Shown piece by piece: positions 9,090-19,090 of a DNA stretch of 64,000 nucleotides. This DNA is from SZUA-442 sp963792405 (GTDB lineage Bacteria; Actinomycetota; Acidimicrobiia; Spongiisociales; UBA5794), in contig CAWBVU010000006.1 of the NCBI GenBank assembly GCA_963792405.1, positions 1,922,001 to 1,986,000 on the forward strand. Reading direction: 5' to 3'. The translations under genes and the position numbers were made by a program. The first letter of the stretch is position 1. Each line of letters starts with the position of its first letter. Below the pieces are notes generated by a model that was given only the letters and a program-made list of their open reading frames with translations, had not been told where the DNA came from and did not search any database.

Positions 9090-10277
9090 ATGGCGACACG
9101 ATTCCTCGACCATCTCGCAGGCGAAACGGAGGCCATCAGGGCCGCAGGGCTGTTCAAGTCCGAGCGGGTCATCGCATCGCCGCAGGATGCGGTGATCTCC
9201 CTCGAGGACGGCACGCAGGTCATCAACTTCTGTGCGAACAACTACCTCGGGCTCGCCGACGACCCGAGGCTCGTGGCGGCGGCCCGTGACGCGATCGCCG
9301 ATTACGGCTACGGGATGGCCTCCGTGCGGTTCATCTGCGGCACCCAGACCGTGCACACCCGCCTCGAGGGTTCCCTGAGCTCCTTCCTCGGCACCGAGGC
9401 CACCATTCTGTACTCGTCGTGCTGGGACGCCAACGGCGGCCTGTTCGAGACGGTCCTCGGCGAGGAGGACGCCGTCATCTCCGACGCCCTCAACCATGCG
9501 TCGATCATCGATGGCATCCGCCTCTGCAAGGCGCGACGGCTCCGCTACGCCAACAACGACATGGCCGACCTCGCCGCACAGCTCCAGGCAGCGAAGGACG
9601 CGAGGTTCCGCATGATCGCCACCGACGGGGTGTTCTCGATGGACGGCGTCATCGCGAACCTGCCCGCGATCTGTGACCTCGCCGACGAGCACGACGCCAT
9701 CGTGATGGTGGACGACTCCCACGCCGTCGGCTTCATCGGCGAGCACGGCAGGGGCACGCCCGAGTATTGGGGTGTCGCCGACAGGGTGGACATCGTGACG
9801 GGCACCCTCGGCAAGGCGCTCGGCGGCGCGTCGGGCGGCTACACGTCCGGCCCACGGTCCCTGATCGACCTGCTCCGTCAGCGGTCACGGCCCTACCTGT
9901 TCTCCAACAGCCTCGCCCCCGCCATCGCGGCCACCACGATCGCCGCACTCGAGATCCTGGAGGGTGGCGACGACCTCAGGGCGCGACTCGAGGCCAACGC
10001 CGCCCGGTTCAGGGAGGGGATGACGAAGGCCGGGTTCCACCTGATCGGCGCGGGCCACCCGATCGTCCCGGTGATGCTCGGAGAGGCCTCGGTCGCCACC
10101 GAGATGGCCGACCGGCTGCTGGACCTGGGCATCTACGTGATCGGCTTCTCCTTCCCCGTGGTGCCCAGGGGCGAGGCGAGGATCAGGACACAGATGTCGG
10201 CCGCGCACGAGCCCGAGCACATCGACGCCGCGATCGAGGCGTTTGCCACGGTGGGCTCGGACATGGGGGTCATCTGA
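9090..10277 (+). CDS. kbl: Glycine C-acetyltransferase (2-amino-3-ketobutyrate CoA ligase)
   Basis: A PLP enzyme that cleaves 2-amino-3-oxobutyrate with CoA to glycine and acetyl-CoA, the second step of threonine breakdown. The 395 residues match the usual 395-400. [12 protein letters not shown] near residue 48 and [16 protein letters not shown] are alpha-oxoamine synthase signatures. The PLP lysine is about K242 in [16 protein letters not shown] at 9090 has GGAGGTG just upstream, preceded by a -10-like TAGACT. The stop overlaps the tdh start (TGATG), so the two are co-translated. Confidence 0.97.
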   Translation: MATRFLDHLAGETEAIRAAGLFKSERVIASPQDAVISLEDGTQVINFCANNYLGLADDPRLVAAARDAIADYGYGMASVRFICGTQTVHTRLEGSLSSFLGTEATILYSSCWDANGGLFETVLGEEDAVISDALNHASIIDGIRLCKARRLRYANNDMADLAAQLQAAKDARFRMIATDGVFSMDGVIANLPAICDLADEHDAIVMVDDSHAVGFIGEHGRGTPEYWGVADRVDIVTGTLGKALGGASGGYTSGPRSLIDLLRQRSRPYLFSNSLAPAIAATTIAALEILEGGDDLRARLEANAARFREGMTKAGFHLIGAGHPIVPVMLGEASVATEMADRLLDLGIYVIGFSFPVVPRGEARIRTQMSAAHEPEHIDAAIEAFATVGSDMGVI

Positions 10278-11302
10278 TGCGGGCGCTCGTGAAGGCGAAG
10301 GCGGAACCGGGGATCTGGCTCGAGGACATCCCCACACCTCAACTCGGCCCGAACGACGTGCTCATCCGCGTCCACAAGACGTCGATCTGCGGGACGGATC
10401 TCCACATCGAGGCATGGGACGAGTGGGCGGCCGCGACGATCCCTGTGCCCATGGCCGTCGGTCACGAGTACGTCGGAGTCGTGGCCGAGGTCGGTTCGGA
10501 GGTCGAGGGGCTGTCGATCGGCCAGCGCGTCTCCGGCGAGGGCCACATCGTGTGCGGGCGCTGCAGGAACTGCCAGGCGGGGCGGCGTCACCTGTGCATC
10601 AACACCATCGGGGTCGGCGTCAACCGGCCGGGGGCGTTCGCCGAGTTCGTCGCGATCCCCGGCTCGAACGTCCAGCCGATTCCCGACGACATCCCCGACG
10701 ACGTCGCGGCCATCCTCGACCCCTTGGGCAACGCGGTCCATACCGCCCTGCACTTCGACCTCGTGGGAGAGGACGTCCTGATCACGGGCGCAGGGCCGAT
10801 CGGCATGATGGCCGTCGCCATCGCCCGACACGTGGGCGCCCGCTACATCGTCGTCACCGACGTCAACGAGTACCGCCTTCGCCTCGCCGAGCAGATGGGC
10901 GCCGACAGGGAACTGAATCCGACGAGGGACTCGCTCAGCGACACCATGGCGGACCTCGGGATGAAGGAGGGCTTCGACGTGGGTCTGGAGATGTCCGGCC
11001 AGCCGAGCGCCCTCCACGACATGATCACGCACATGGACAACGGCGGCGGCATCGCCCTCCTCGGCATCCCGCCGAGGCAGGCGCCCATCGACTGGAACGA
11101 CATCGTCTTCAAGGGTCTCACCCTCCAGGGCATCTACGGCAGGCGCATGTTCGAGACCTGGTACAAGATGCTCGCCATGCTCGAGACGGGCCTCGACGTG
11201 CGCCCCGTGATCACCCATCACCTCCCGGCTTCGGCCTACGAGGAGGCATTCGCGATCATGCGGTCGGGCGAGTGCGGCAAGGTCATCCTCGACTGGACGT
11301 GA
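10277..11302 (+). CDS. tdh: L-threonine 3-dehydrogenase
   Basis: NAD-dependent, zinc-containing medium-chain dehydrogenase that oxidises threonine to 2-amino-3-oxobutyrate, the substrate of Kbl. It is 341 residues, exactly the E. coli length, and the catalytic zinc Cys is at position 38 (SICGTDLH) as in E. coli. The GHEYVG motif follows. The structural zinc loop is [15 protein letters not shown] and the Rossmann motif is GAGPIGMMA. Its ATG overlaps the kbl stop by one base. Confidence 0.97.
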   Translation: MRALVKAKAEPGIWLEDIPTPQLGPNDVLIRVHKTSICGTDLHIEAWDEWAAATIPVPMAVGHEYVGVVAEVGSEVEGLSIGQRVSGEGHIVCGRCRNCQAGRRHLCINTIGVGVNRPGAFAEFVAIPGSNVQPIPDDIPDDVAAILDPLGNAVHTALHFDLVGEDVLITGAGPIGMMAVAIARHVGARYIVVTDVNEYRLRLAEQMGADRELNPTRDSLSDTMADLGMKEGFDVGLEMSGQPSALHDMITHMDNGGGIALLGIPPRQAPIDWNDIVFKGLTLQGIYGRRMFETWYKMLAMLETGLDVRPVITHHLPASAYEEAFAIMRSGECGKVILDWT

Positions 11303-11322
11303 CCCCGGGACCGGCCCGTCGC

Positions 11323-11328
11323 TAGCCT
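11323..11328 (+). promoter_or_regulatory. -10-like hexamer TAGCCT
   Basis: TAGCCT, then six bases, then the ATG at 11335 of the tocopherol-cyclase-like gene. It suggests that this gene has its own leaderless promoter although it follows kbl-tdh by only 32 bases. Confidence 0.4.
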
Positions 11329-11334
11329 CGTGTG

Positions 11335-12339
11335 ATGCCCACACCGATCGGATTCGTCAGGGGACTCCGCAGGCCCGAGGCGTTCCATGGAATCGGCGCA
11401 ACGGACAGCTTCTTCGAGGGCTGGTACGTGAAGCTCGTCTCGGCGGACACCGGCCAGCGTTGGGCGGTGATCCCCGGGGTCTTCCGCGGCATCCCCTCCG
11501 ATGGGGAGCGCATCGATGAGGCCTTCGTCCAGGTGCTCGATGGCTCGAGCGGGCGTTCCCGATACCACCGGTACCCGGTCGACGAGTTCTTCGGCTCACC
11601 CGACCGATTCGACGTGCGTGTCGGCGACAACACCTTTGACGCCTCCGGGGTGACGCTCAGCCTCCCCGACATGACGGGCCGGGTGGACTTCCTGACGGCG
11701 ATGGATCCATGGCCAGTGACATGGACGTCACCGGGCATCATGGGGTGGTACGGGCTGGTTCCCTTCATGGAGTGCTATCACGGGATCGTGTCGTTCGGAC
11801 ACGACCTCGCAGGCACGCTCAGGATCGAGGGTGATGCAGTGTCGTTCGACGGCGGTCGCGGCTATCTGGAGAAGGACTGGGGGAAGGCCTTTCCGGCGGG
11901 CTACGTCTGGATCCACAGCAACCACATCGATGCCGACCCCACCGCCTCCCTCGTCGCCTCTGTCGCCCTGATCCCATGGATCCGCAGCACGTTTCGTGGC
12001 TTCATCGTGGGCCTGAAGCACCATGGACGCCTCTACCGGTGGGCCACCTACAACCGGTCACGCGAAGACCTCCTGCACATCGACGACCACCACGTGCGCT
12101 GGTCGCTCACGGGCCCGGACGGACGGCTCACGATCACTGCGGAGCGGGTGCGGGGAGGCCTGCTGCACGTGCCCATGCGAGACGCGATGCACAAGCGGGT
12201 GGAGGAGACCATGGACGGGACGGTCTCGATCCGCCACGAGGACGTCGACGGAGCAGTGCTGCTCGATGGCGACGCGTCGTGTGCCTGCATGGAGGTCTTC
12301 GGCGACATCGAGCGCCTGCTCGCCACGGGCACCCGCTGA
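11335..12339 (+). CDS. Tocopherol cyclase-like beta-barrel protein
   Basis: A 334-residue soluble protein matching the pattern of the tocopherol cyclase-like family (PF14249): an early FFEGWYVKL motif near residue 25 and GYLEKDWGKAFP near residue 180. The plant enzyme closes the chromanol ring of vitamin E, but bacterial members without the rest of that pathway have no proven substrate; no prenyl-quinol pathway gene is visible here. Tryptophan and acidic residues are frequent. The ATG at 11335 fits the -10 spacing; a GTG three bases earlier is possible. It ends 60 bases from the convergent glgB. Confidence 0.7.
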   Translation: MPTPIGFVRGLRRPEAFHGIGATDSFFEGWYVKLVSADTGQRWAVIPGVFRGIPSDGERIDEAFVQVLDGSSGRSRYHRYPVDEFFGSPDRFDVRVGDNTFDASGVTLSLPDMTGRVDFLTAMDPWPVTWTSPGIMGWYGLVPFMECYHGIVSFGHDLAGTLRIEGDAVSFDGGRGYLEKDWGKAFPAGYVWIHSNHIDADPTASLVASVALIPWIRSTFRGFIVGLKHHGRLYRWATYNRSREDLLHIDDHHVRWSLTGPDGRLTITAERVRGGLLHVPMRDAMHKRVEETMDGTVSIRHEDVDGAVLLDGDASCACMEVFGDIERLLATGTR

Positions 12340-12399
12340 ACCGGACGTCGGTCCGACCGTCGGGGACGGCGTTCCACGCCGCGATCCCATCGGGGCCGG

Positions 12400-14259
12400 T
12401 CAGGGTGCGGGCACGAAGAACATCGCCGCGAGGGGCGGGATGGTCAGCTCGAGTGACTGGTCGAAGCCGTGGGTCGAGATCGCATCGGTGGCGACGGTTC
12501 CATTGACCACGCCGCTCCCGCCGAACTCGATGGCGTCACCGTTGATCGCCTCGATCCATTCACCCGCGACGGGAACGCCGACCCGATACCCGTGGCGCAC
12601 GACCGGCGTGAAGTTCGCGACGAACAGCACGGGAGATCCGTCGCGGGCGAGCCGGAGGTAGGCATAGATGCTGCTCGCGATGTCGTCACCGACGACCCAT
12701 CGGAACCCCCTGGGGTCGTTGTCGAGCTCGTACATGGCAGGTGTCGCCCGCATGAACTCGTTCAGCTTCGTCACCCACCACTGCACGCCTCGGTGCTCCT
12801 CGTACGCGAGCAGGCCCCAATCGAGCTCCTGCTCGTGGTTCCACTCGTCGTCGACGGCGAACTCGCCTCCCATGAACAGGAGCTTCTTCCCCGGCTGGGA
12901 CCACTGGTAGCCGAAGAGCAGCCGCAGCCCAGCGAACTGCTGCCAGCGGTCACCGGGCTGCTTGGAGAGGAGGGAGCCCTTCCCGTGGACCACCTCGTCG
13001 TGTGACAGCGGGAGCGTGAAGTTCTCGTTGTAGGCGTACACCATCCGGAACGTCAGCTCATGGTGGTGGTGCTTGCGGTAGATCGCATCCCGTTGGACGT
13101 AGCTCAGGGTGTCGTTCATCCATCCCATGTCCCACTTCTCGCCGAATCCGACACCTCCGAGGTCGACGGGGGCGGTGACACCCGCGAACGCCGTCGACTC
13201 CTCGGCATAGGTCTGGATCCCCGGGAAGGTGCCGTACATGGCCGTGTTGAAGTGCTGGAGGAAGGAGATCGCCTCGAGGTTCTCGCGACCGCCGTAGACG
13301 TTCGGGATCCACTCCCCCTCCTTGCGCGAGTAGTCCCGATACAGCATCGACGCCACCGCGTCGACGCGGATGCCATCCGCGTGATACACGTCGAGCCACA
13401 TCGCGGCGCTCGACAACAGGAAGCTGCGGACCTCGTGACGGCCGTAGTTGAAGATGAGGCTGTCCCAATCCGGGTGGTAGCCCTCACGAGGATCGGCATG
13501 CTCGTACAGATGGGTCCCGTCGAAGGCGCCGAGGCCGAAGGCGTCGTTCGGGAAGTGGGAGGGCACCCAGTCGAGGATGACCCCCACGCCCATCCGATGC
13601 AGGTGGTCGATGAGGTACATGAGGTCCTGGGGGTCCCCGTAGCGGGCGGTCGGGGCGAAGTAGCCGGTCGTCTGGTAGCCCCACGAGCCGTAGAACGGGT
13701 GCTCCATGACGGGAAGCAGCTCGACGTGGGTGAAGCCGAGGTCCCTCGCGTACTCGGAGAGCTGGTGGGCGAGGGCCCGATATCCACCCGGTTCGTACCT
13801 CCACGAGCCGAGGTGCACCTCGTAGATCGAGATGGGTGCATTCAGGGCGTTGCGCGCGGCCCTCGTCCCCATCCACCCCGCATCGTCCCACGTGTAATCA
13901 CGATCCCACACCACCGAGCCCGTGCGCGGGGGCTCCTCGGTCTTCGAGGCCACAGGATCGGCCTTGTCGAAGACGGCGCCGTCGGCCGAGGTGATCCGGT
14001 ACTTGTAGATCGCGCCCTTCGCGACGCCCTCGATCGTGCCGGACCAGACGCCGGACACGTCGGGGTGGAGGTCCACCCCTTCCGACCAGCCCGTGAAGTC
14101 CCCGATGACCTCGACGCGCCTCGCCGACGGCGCCCAGACGCGGAACGTCGCACCGCCATCCACGAGTTGGGCGCCGAGCACCCGGTAGAGCGTGAGGTGG
14201 GTACCTTCGTTGAAGGACCAACGATCGTCGTCTGGGAGCGGGGCGGGGAGCGAGTTCAT
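12400..14259 (-). CDS. glgB: 1,4-alpha-glucan branching enzyme
   Basis: Introduces alpha-1,6 branches into glycogen (GH13). The 619 residues comprise an N-terminal CBM48-like domain (about 20-115), the (beta/alpha)8 catalytic barrel and a C-terminal all-beta domain. DGIRVDAVASML carries the nucleophile Asp at about 300, YAEESTAF the acid/base Glu, and LSHDEVVHGKGS the transition-state Asp. The ATG at 14259 starts directly before the CBM48 domain; a G-run sits only one base upstream and TAGGTT lies seven bases upstream. It is divergent from glgC and separated from it by 87 bases. Confidence 0.96.
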   Translation of the reverse strand: MNSLPAPLPDDDRWSFNEGTHLTLYRVLGAQLVDGGATFRVWAPSARRVEVIGDFTGWSEGVDLHPDVSGVWSGTIEGVAKGAIYKYRITSADGAVFDKADPVASKTEEPPRTGSVVWDRDYTWDDAGWMGTRAARNALNAPISIYEVHLGSWRYEPGGYRALAHQLSEYARDLGFTHVELLPVMEHPFYGSWGYQTTGYFAPTARYGDPQDLMYLIDHLHRMGVGVILDWVPSHFPNDAFGLGAFDGTHLYEHADPREGYHPDWDSLIFNYGRHEVRSFLLSSAAMWLDVYHADGIRVDAVASMLYRDYSRKEGEWIPNVYGGRENLEAISFLQHFNTAMYGTFPGIQTYAEESTAFAGVTAPVDLGGVGFGEKWDMGWMNDTLSYVQRDAIYRKHHHHELTFRMVYAYNENFTLPLSHDEVVHGKGSLLSKQPGDRWQQFAGLRLLFGYQWSQPGKKLLFMGGEFAVDDEWNHEQELDWGLLAYEEHRGVQWWVTKLNEFMRATPAMYELDNDPRGFRWVVGDDIASSIYAYLRLARDGSPVLFVANFTPVVRHGYRVGVPVAGEWIEAINGDAIEFGGSGVVNGTVATDAISTHGFDQSLELTIPPLAAMFFVPAP

Positions 14260-14346
14260 ACCCCCCAACCTACCGTCACCTCCGAGGGTTCGCCCCGAAC
14301 GACCGGCGCGGATCCGTGAGGTCCCCCGATGTGCGAGGATACGGGC

Positions 14347-15600
14347 ATGCTGCGATTCGGCAACGAGGACCGGGTGCTCTCCGTCGTACTGGCAGGTGGC
14401 ATGGGCAAGCGCCTCATGCCGCTGACGGCCGTGCGGGCGAAGCCCGCCGTTCCCCACGGTGGCCAGTACCGGTTGATCGACTTCGCCCTCTCGAACCTCG
14501 TCAACGGCGGATTCCGCAAGATCGTGGTGCTGACCCAGTACAAGAGCCACTCCCTCGACGTCCACGTCTCGAGGACATGGCGCCTCTCGAGCATCCTCGG
14601 CAGCTACGTCACCACGGTGCCTGCACAGATGCGACGAGGTCCCCAATGGTTCGCCGGGTCCGCCGACGCACTGTTCCAGAACCTGAACCTGATCGATGAC
14701 GAGCGGCCGAAGTACATGTTCGTGTTCGGGGCGGACCACATCTACCGGATGGATCCGAACCAGATGCTCGACCACCACATCCGCAGCGGCGCGGGTGTGA
14801 CCGTGGCGGGGGTCCGGGTCCCCAAGGACCAGTCCTCACAGTTCGGGGTGATCGAGAAGATGCCCGACTCGACCCTGATCTCGGCCTTCCGGGAAAAGCC
14901 CGCCGAGACGCCGGGACTGCCCGACGCACCGGACCAGATCCTCGCGTCGATGGGCAACTACGTCTTCTCGACCGATGTGCTCGTCGACATCCTCCATGCC
15001 GACGCCGCATCGAGCAAGTCGAGCAGGGACATCGGGGGGGACATCATCCCTGCCCTCGTCGCCTCGGGTGAGGCGCACGTCTACGACTTCACACAGAACG
15101 TGGTGCCAGGCGAGACGCCGAGGGACCAGCACTACTGGAGGGACGTCGGGACGCTCGACTCGTACTACGAGGCGAACATGGACCTCGTCGACCCGACGCC
15201 GATCTTCAACCTGTACAACATGGAGTGGCCTGTCCACACCTCGGCGCCGCGTACGCTCCCGCCTGCGAAGATCGTCGCACACGGCGAGTTCGGTGCCGGC
15301 AGGGTCTCCAACTCGATGATCTCCCCGGGGGCGATCATCACAGGCGCGACGGTCGAGCACTCCGTGATTTCTCCGAACGTCAGGATCGAGCCCGGAGCGG
15401 TGGTCGAGAACTGCATCGTCTTCGAGGACGTGGTCATCGGCCCCGGAGCGGTCGTCCACAACGCGATCATCGACAAGAACGTGCACGTGCCGAGGAACAG
15501 GGAGATCGGGGTCGATCGGGAGCGGGACGAGTCGGAGTTCACCGTCTCGCCCGGCGGCATCGTGGCGATCGCCAAGGGCCAGGAGATCAGTTACGGCTGA
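14347..15600 (+). CDS. glgC: Glucose-1-phosphate adenylyltransferase
   Basis: Makes ADP-glucose from glucose-1-phosphate and ATP, the committed step of glycogen synthesis. It has 417 residues. [15 protein letters not shown] near residue 13 is the nucleotide-binding loop, followed by [16 protein letters not shown]. Mid-protein [12 protein letters not shown] and the C-terminal left-handed beta-helix (hexapeptides such as [19 protein letters not shown]) complete the family layout. Enzymes of this class are usually allosteric. The ATG at 14347 is preferred to one 18 bases earlier because the fold begins right after it. Its 3' end overlaps convergent glgA by ten bases. Confidence 0.96.
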   Translation: MLRFGNEDRVLSVVLAGGMGKRLMPLTAVRAKPAVPHGGQYRLIDFALSNLVNGGFRKIVVLTQYKSHSLDVHVSRTWRLSSILGSYVTTVPAQMRRGPQWFAGSADALFQNLNLIDDERPKYMFVFGADHIYRMDPNQMLDHHIRSGAGVTVAGVRVPKDQSSQFGVIEKMPDSTLISAFREKPAETPGLPDAPDQILASMGNYVFSTDVLVDILHADAASSKSSRDIGGDIIPALVASGEAHVYDFTQNVVPGETPRDQHYWRDVGTLDSYYEANMDLVDPTPIFNLYNMEWPVHTSAPRTLPPAKIVAHGEFGAGRVSNSMISPGAIITGATVEHSVISPNVRIEPGAVVENCIVFEDVVIGPGAVVHNAIIDKNVHVPRNREIGVDRERDESEFTVSPGGIVAIAKGQEISYG

Positions 15601-16982
15601 AGCGGCCTCGCCGCGACGAGATCCTCGTAGACCTCGACGTGTCGCCGAGCAGGGACCTGCCATGACCAGTCGTGACCCATCCCCCTGAGGGCGATGCCGG
15701 AACGACGCCGCGGCTGCTTCCACGCCCTCACCGCCCTGTGCAGGGCATCGACGATCGATGCAGTGTCGGCAACCGGCGCCACGAAGCCGGTGCCCTTCCT
15801 GTCGGCGTCCGCGTCCACCACGGTGTCCCTGAGACCGCCGACGGCGGTCACGACCGGGATGGTGCCGTAGGCCATCGCCTGCATCTGGGCAAGCCCACAC
15901 GGCTCGAACCGCGAAGGCATGAGCAGGAGGTCGGCGCCGGCGAACAGGCGGTGTGCGAGGGCGGTGTCGTAGCCATCGAGGAACCAGACGGACGCGGGGT
16001 GCTCGCGCGCGAGGTGCCGTGCCCAGTCGGCGATCCACCGCTCTCCGGAGCCGAGCATGGCGAGCCGGAAGGGGACGCCATCAGCGAACCTCGTGGCCTC
16101 CAGAGCGAGGTCGACGCCCTTCTGGTCGACGAGCCTGGTCACCATCGCGACGATCGGGACCTTCGTGTCGTCCCATGCCAGCTCGTCCGTGAGTGCGGCG
16201 CGGCAGTGGGCCTTCCCCGCGAGATCGCTGCCGCTGAAGCCTGCGGCGATGAAACGGTCGGCCTCGGGATTCCAACGGGCGACGTCGATGCCGTTCCTGA
16301 TGCCGATCAGTCGGTCCCCGAGGGCATCGAGCTGCATGTGGAGGCCGCCGCCCCCCTCGGGCGTTCGGATCTCGTCGGCGTAGGAGGGGCTCACCGTGAG
16401 GACCCTGTCGGCGAGCTGGACGGCGCCGGCGAGGGGGTTCGTGCCGCCGTAGGACTCGTAGAGGTCGGGGCGGCGGTGGATGCGGCCGAGCCATCCGCCC
16501 GAGGTCCATCCCTGATGGCCGATGGTGTGGATGGTGAACACGGTCGGGATGGCGTCGTCGATGAGCCCGATGGCCGCCCCCGTGTGCCAGTCGTTGCAGT
16601 GGAGCACATCGGGCCTCGACGACCTCGCCAGCGCCGCCACCGCAGCGGAGAACGCGAAGAATCGATCGGCGTTGTCGGGCCAGCCTGCACCGCTCTCGTC
16701 GACGTAGGGATTGGCCCTTCGGATCCCCGGGACGTCGACCAGGGTCACCTCCCCGAACCCGTCGAACTGTCCGCGGCGTGCCGATGCGGGCGCCGCCCAA
16801 TGGGGCACGTCGAGCATGAGGTGCTCCTGGTCGTGCAGTTCCGATCCCACATAGTCGGGCACGACGACCTCGACGTCGACACCCTGGGCCCTCAACTCGA
16901 GGACGAGCCCCGCGCTCGCTTCGGCGAGGCCCCCGACCGACACGAGGGGCGAGAGCTCCGCAGTGGCGAACAGGACCCTCAT
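15591..16982 (-). CDS. glgA: Glycogen synthase, GT5 family
   Basis: Extends alpha-1,4-glucan from ADP-glucose. It has 463 residues in two GT-B domains, with [13 protein letters not shown] near the first-domain active site and [19 protein letters not shown] as the donor-binding E-x7-E region in the second. An oddity: the N-terminal K-x-G-G motif reads S-V-G-G, so position 15, Lys in E. coli GlgA, is Ser. Its ATG overlaps the glgX stop (ATGA). It is the last gene of the malQ-glgP-glgX-glgA operon. Confidence 0.92.
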   Translation of the reverse strand: MRVLFATAELSPLVSVGGLAEASAGLVLELRAQGVDVEVVVPDYVGSELHDQEHLMLDVPHWAAPASARRGQFDGFGEVTLVDVPGIRRANPYVDESGAGWPDNADRFFAFSAAVAALARSSRPDVLHCNDWHTGAAIGLIDDAIPTVFTIHTIGHQGWTSGGWLGRIHRRPDLYESYGGTNPLAGAVQLADRVLTVSPSYADEIRTPEGGGGLHMQLDALGDRLIGIRNGIDVARWNPEADRFIAAGFSGSDLAGKAHCRAALTDELAWDDTKVPIVAMVTRLVDQKGVDLALEATRFADGVPFRLAMLGSGERWIADWARHLAREHPASVWFLDGYDTALAHRLFAGADLLLMPSRFEPCGLAQMQAMAYGTIPVVTAVGGLRDTVVDADADRKGTGFVAPVADTASIVDALHRAVRAWKQPRRRSGIALRGMGHDWSWQVPARRHVEVYEDLVAARPLQP

Positions 16983-19090
16983 GACGACCCGTTGCGCTTC
17001 CGGAGGAGGACGACCGACCAGCCATCGACGGCGGCCGTCTCCGGGGCGTCGGTCGGCAGTTCGTCTCCCAGCCCCGCCGATGAGTACAGCATGATCTCCC
17101 ATTCGAGGTCCGCGAGCTCGTCCGGCATGGTGAACCGGACCGGTTCGCCGTGCGCATTGAACAGCACGAGGAAGCTGTCGTCGATGACGCGCCTGCCACG
17201 TTCGTCGAGCGTCGGGATCCCTTTCCCATTGAGGTACACCGCGAGGGACTTCGCATATCCCTTCGACCAGTCGTCCTGCGACATCCGCCTGCCGTCCGGC
17301 TGATACCAGGCGATGTCGGCATGGTCCGAGCCCCGAACACTCCGCCCCTCGAACCATCGCCTGCGGCGGAAGACGGGATGCTCCCTGCGGATCCTGATGA
17401 GCTCCCTCGTGTAGTCGAGCATCGCCTCGTCGACGTCCAGCCAGTCGTACCAGGAGATCTCGTTGTCCTGGCAGTAGGCGTTGTTGTTCCCGAGCTGGGT
17501 GCGGCCCATCTCATCGCCGCCGAGCATCATCGGGACGCCTTGGGACAGCATCAGGGTCGTGAGGATGGCCCGTGCGCGCCTCGCCCGCAGGTTGCGGATC
17601 GTGGGATCGTCCGTCCGTCCCTCCGCACCCGAGTTCCAGGACCGGTTGTGGCCCTCCCCGTCACGATTGCCCTCGAGGTTCGCTTCGTTGTGCCTGTGGT
17701 CGTACGACACGAGATCACGCAGCGTGAAGCCATCGTGCGCCGTGATGAAGTTGATCGAGGCATGGGGTCGGCGACCGGCGAAGCCATACAGGTCCGAGCT
17801 CCCCGTGAACCGCGAGGCGAACTCGGCCAGCGCCCAGTGGTCACCGCGCCAGTAGTCCCGCACACCGTCGCGGTACTTCCCGTTCCACTCGCTCCAGAGT
17901 GCGGGGAAGTTGCCGACCTGGTAGCCGCCATCCCCGACGTCCCACGGCTCGGCGATCAGCTTGACCCTGTTGATGATGGGGTCCTGGTGGATGAGGTCGA
18001 AGAACGAGGCGAGCTTGTCGACGTCGTGGAGGTCCCTGGCGAGGGTCGAGGCGAGGTCGAACCGGAATCCATCGACGTGCATCTCCTGGACCCAGTACCG
18101 CAGGCTGTCCATGATCAGCATCAGGACATGGGGCTCCCGCACGTTGAGCGAGTTGCCCGTCCCCGTGTAGTCGACGTAGCGGCTCGGGTTCGCCGGGTCC
18201 AACCGGTAGTACGAGGGGTTGTCGATGCCACGGAACGACAACGTGGGACCGTCCGGACCTCCCTCTCCCGTGTGGTTGTACACCACGTCGAGGATGACTT
18301 CGATCCCTGCCCCATGCAGGGCCCTGACGAGATCCTTGAACTCACGGACCTGCTGACCCTGGTCACCGGCCGCCGAGTAGGCGGCGTGGGGAGCGAAGTA
18401 GCCGATCGTCGAATAGCCCCAGTAGTTGGTGAGCCCCTTGTCGATGAGGCTGTGTTCCGACACGAAGTGGTGGATCGGTTGGATCTCGACCGCGGTGATG
18501 CCGAGGTGCACGAGGTGGTCGATGATCGGAGGGGTCGCCATGCCCGCGTAGGTGCCCCTCAACTCGGGAGGCACCTCGGGGTGGGTGCGTGAGATGCCCT
18601 TGACATGGGTCTCGTAGATGATCGACTCGTAGAGCGGGCGGCGGGGGGAGACATCATCCCCCCAGTCGTATCGGGAGTCGATGACGATGCCCTTCGGGAT
18701 CGCGTCGGCGTCATCGCGCTCGTCCATGCGGTCGGGGTGGCCCGGCTGGTAGCCGAACACGGCAGACGACCAGCGGAGATCCCGCTCGATCGCCCTGGCG
18801 TACGGATCGATGAGGAGCTTGTTCGGGTTGAACACCATGCCCTCGCCCGGCGCCCACGGACCGTGGACACGGAACCCGTACTTCTGGCCGGGGAGCACCC
18901 CCGGCACATACCCGTGGTGGACGAAGGCCGTGGACTCGGGCAGCCGGTACCTGGTCTCGAAACCGCCTTCGTCGAACAGGCACACCTCGACGCGCTCGGC
19001 ATTCTCCGAGAACACCGCGAAGTTGGTGCCCATCCCGTCGAAGGTCGCACCGAGCGGGTACGCCGACCCCGGCCAGATCGGTGACGTCAA
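16979..19090 (-). CDS. glgX: Glycogen debranching enzyme GlgX
   Basis: Isoamylase-type GH13 enzyme that removes short alpha-1,6 branches left by phosphorylase. The 703 residues match the family. An N-terminal CBM48-like domain (GSAYPLGATFDGMGTNFAVF) precedes the barrel. DGFRFDLASTLARD holds the nucleophile, IAEPWDVGDGGYQVG the acid/base, and TAHDGFTLRDLVSYD the third acid. It overlaps glgP upstream and glgA downstream by ATGA junctions, so the three are translated together. Confidence 0.96.
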   Translation of the reverse strand: MTSPIWPGSAYPLGATFDGMGTNFAVFSENAERVEVCLFDEGGFETRYRLPESTAFVHHGYVPGVLPGQKYGFRVHGPWAPGEGMVFNPNKLLIDPYARAIERDLRWSSAVFGYQPGHPDRMDERDDADAIPKGIVIDSRYDWGDDVSPRRPLYESIIYETHVKGISRTHPEVPPELRGTYAGMATPPIIDHLVHLGITAVEIQPIHHFVSEHSLIDKGLTNYWGYSTIGYFAPHAAYSAAGDQGQQVREFKDLVRALHGAGIEVILDVVYNHTGEGGPDGPTLSFRGIDNPSYYRLDPANPSRYVDYTGTGNSLNVREPHVLMLIMDSLRYWVQEMHVDGFRFDLASTLARDLHDVDKLASFFDLIHQDPIINRVKLIAEPWDVGDGGYQVGNFPALWSEWNGKYRDGVRDYWRGDHWALAEFASRFTGSSDLYGFAGRRPHASINFITAHDGFTLRDLVSYDHRHNEANLEGNRDGEGHNRSWNSGAEGRTDDPTIRNLRARRARAILTTLMLSQGVPMMLGGDEMGRTQLGNNNAYCQDNEISWYDWLDVDEAMLDYTRELIRIRREHPVFRRRRWFEGRSVRGSDHADIAWYQPDGRRMSQDDWSKGYAKSLAVYLNGKGIPTLDERGRRVIDDSFLVLFNAHGEPVRFTMPDELADLEWEIMLYSSAGLGDELPTDAPETAAVDGWSVVLLRKRNGSS

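Noticed and set aside
13060..14319. 419-codon plus-strand frame across glgB
   Set aside because: Shadow of glgB with biased composition; the GlgB motifs are on the other strand.
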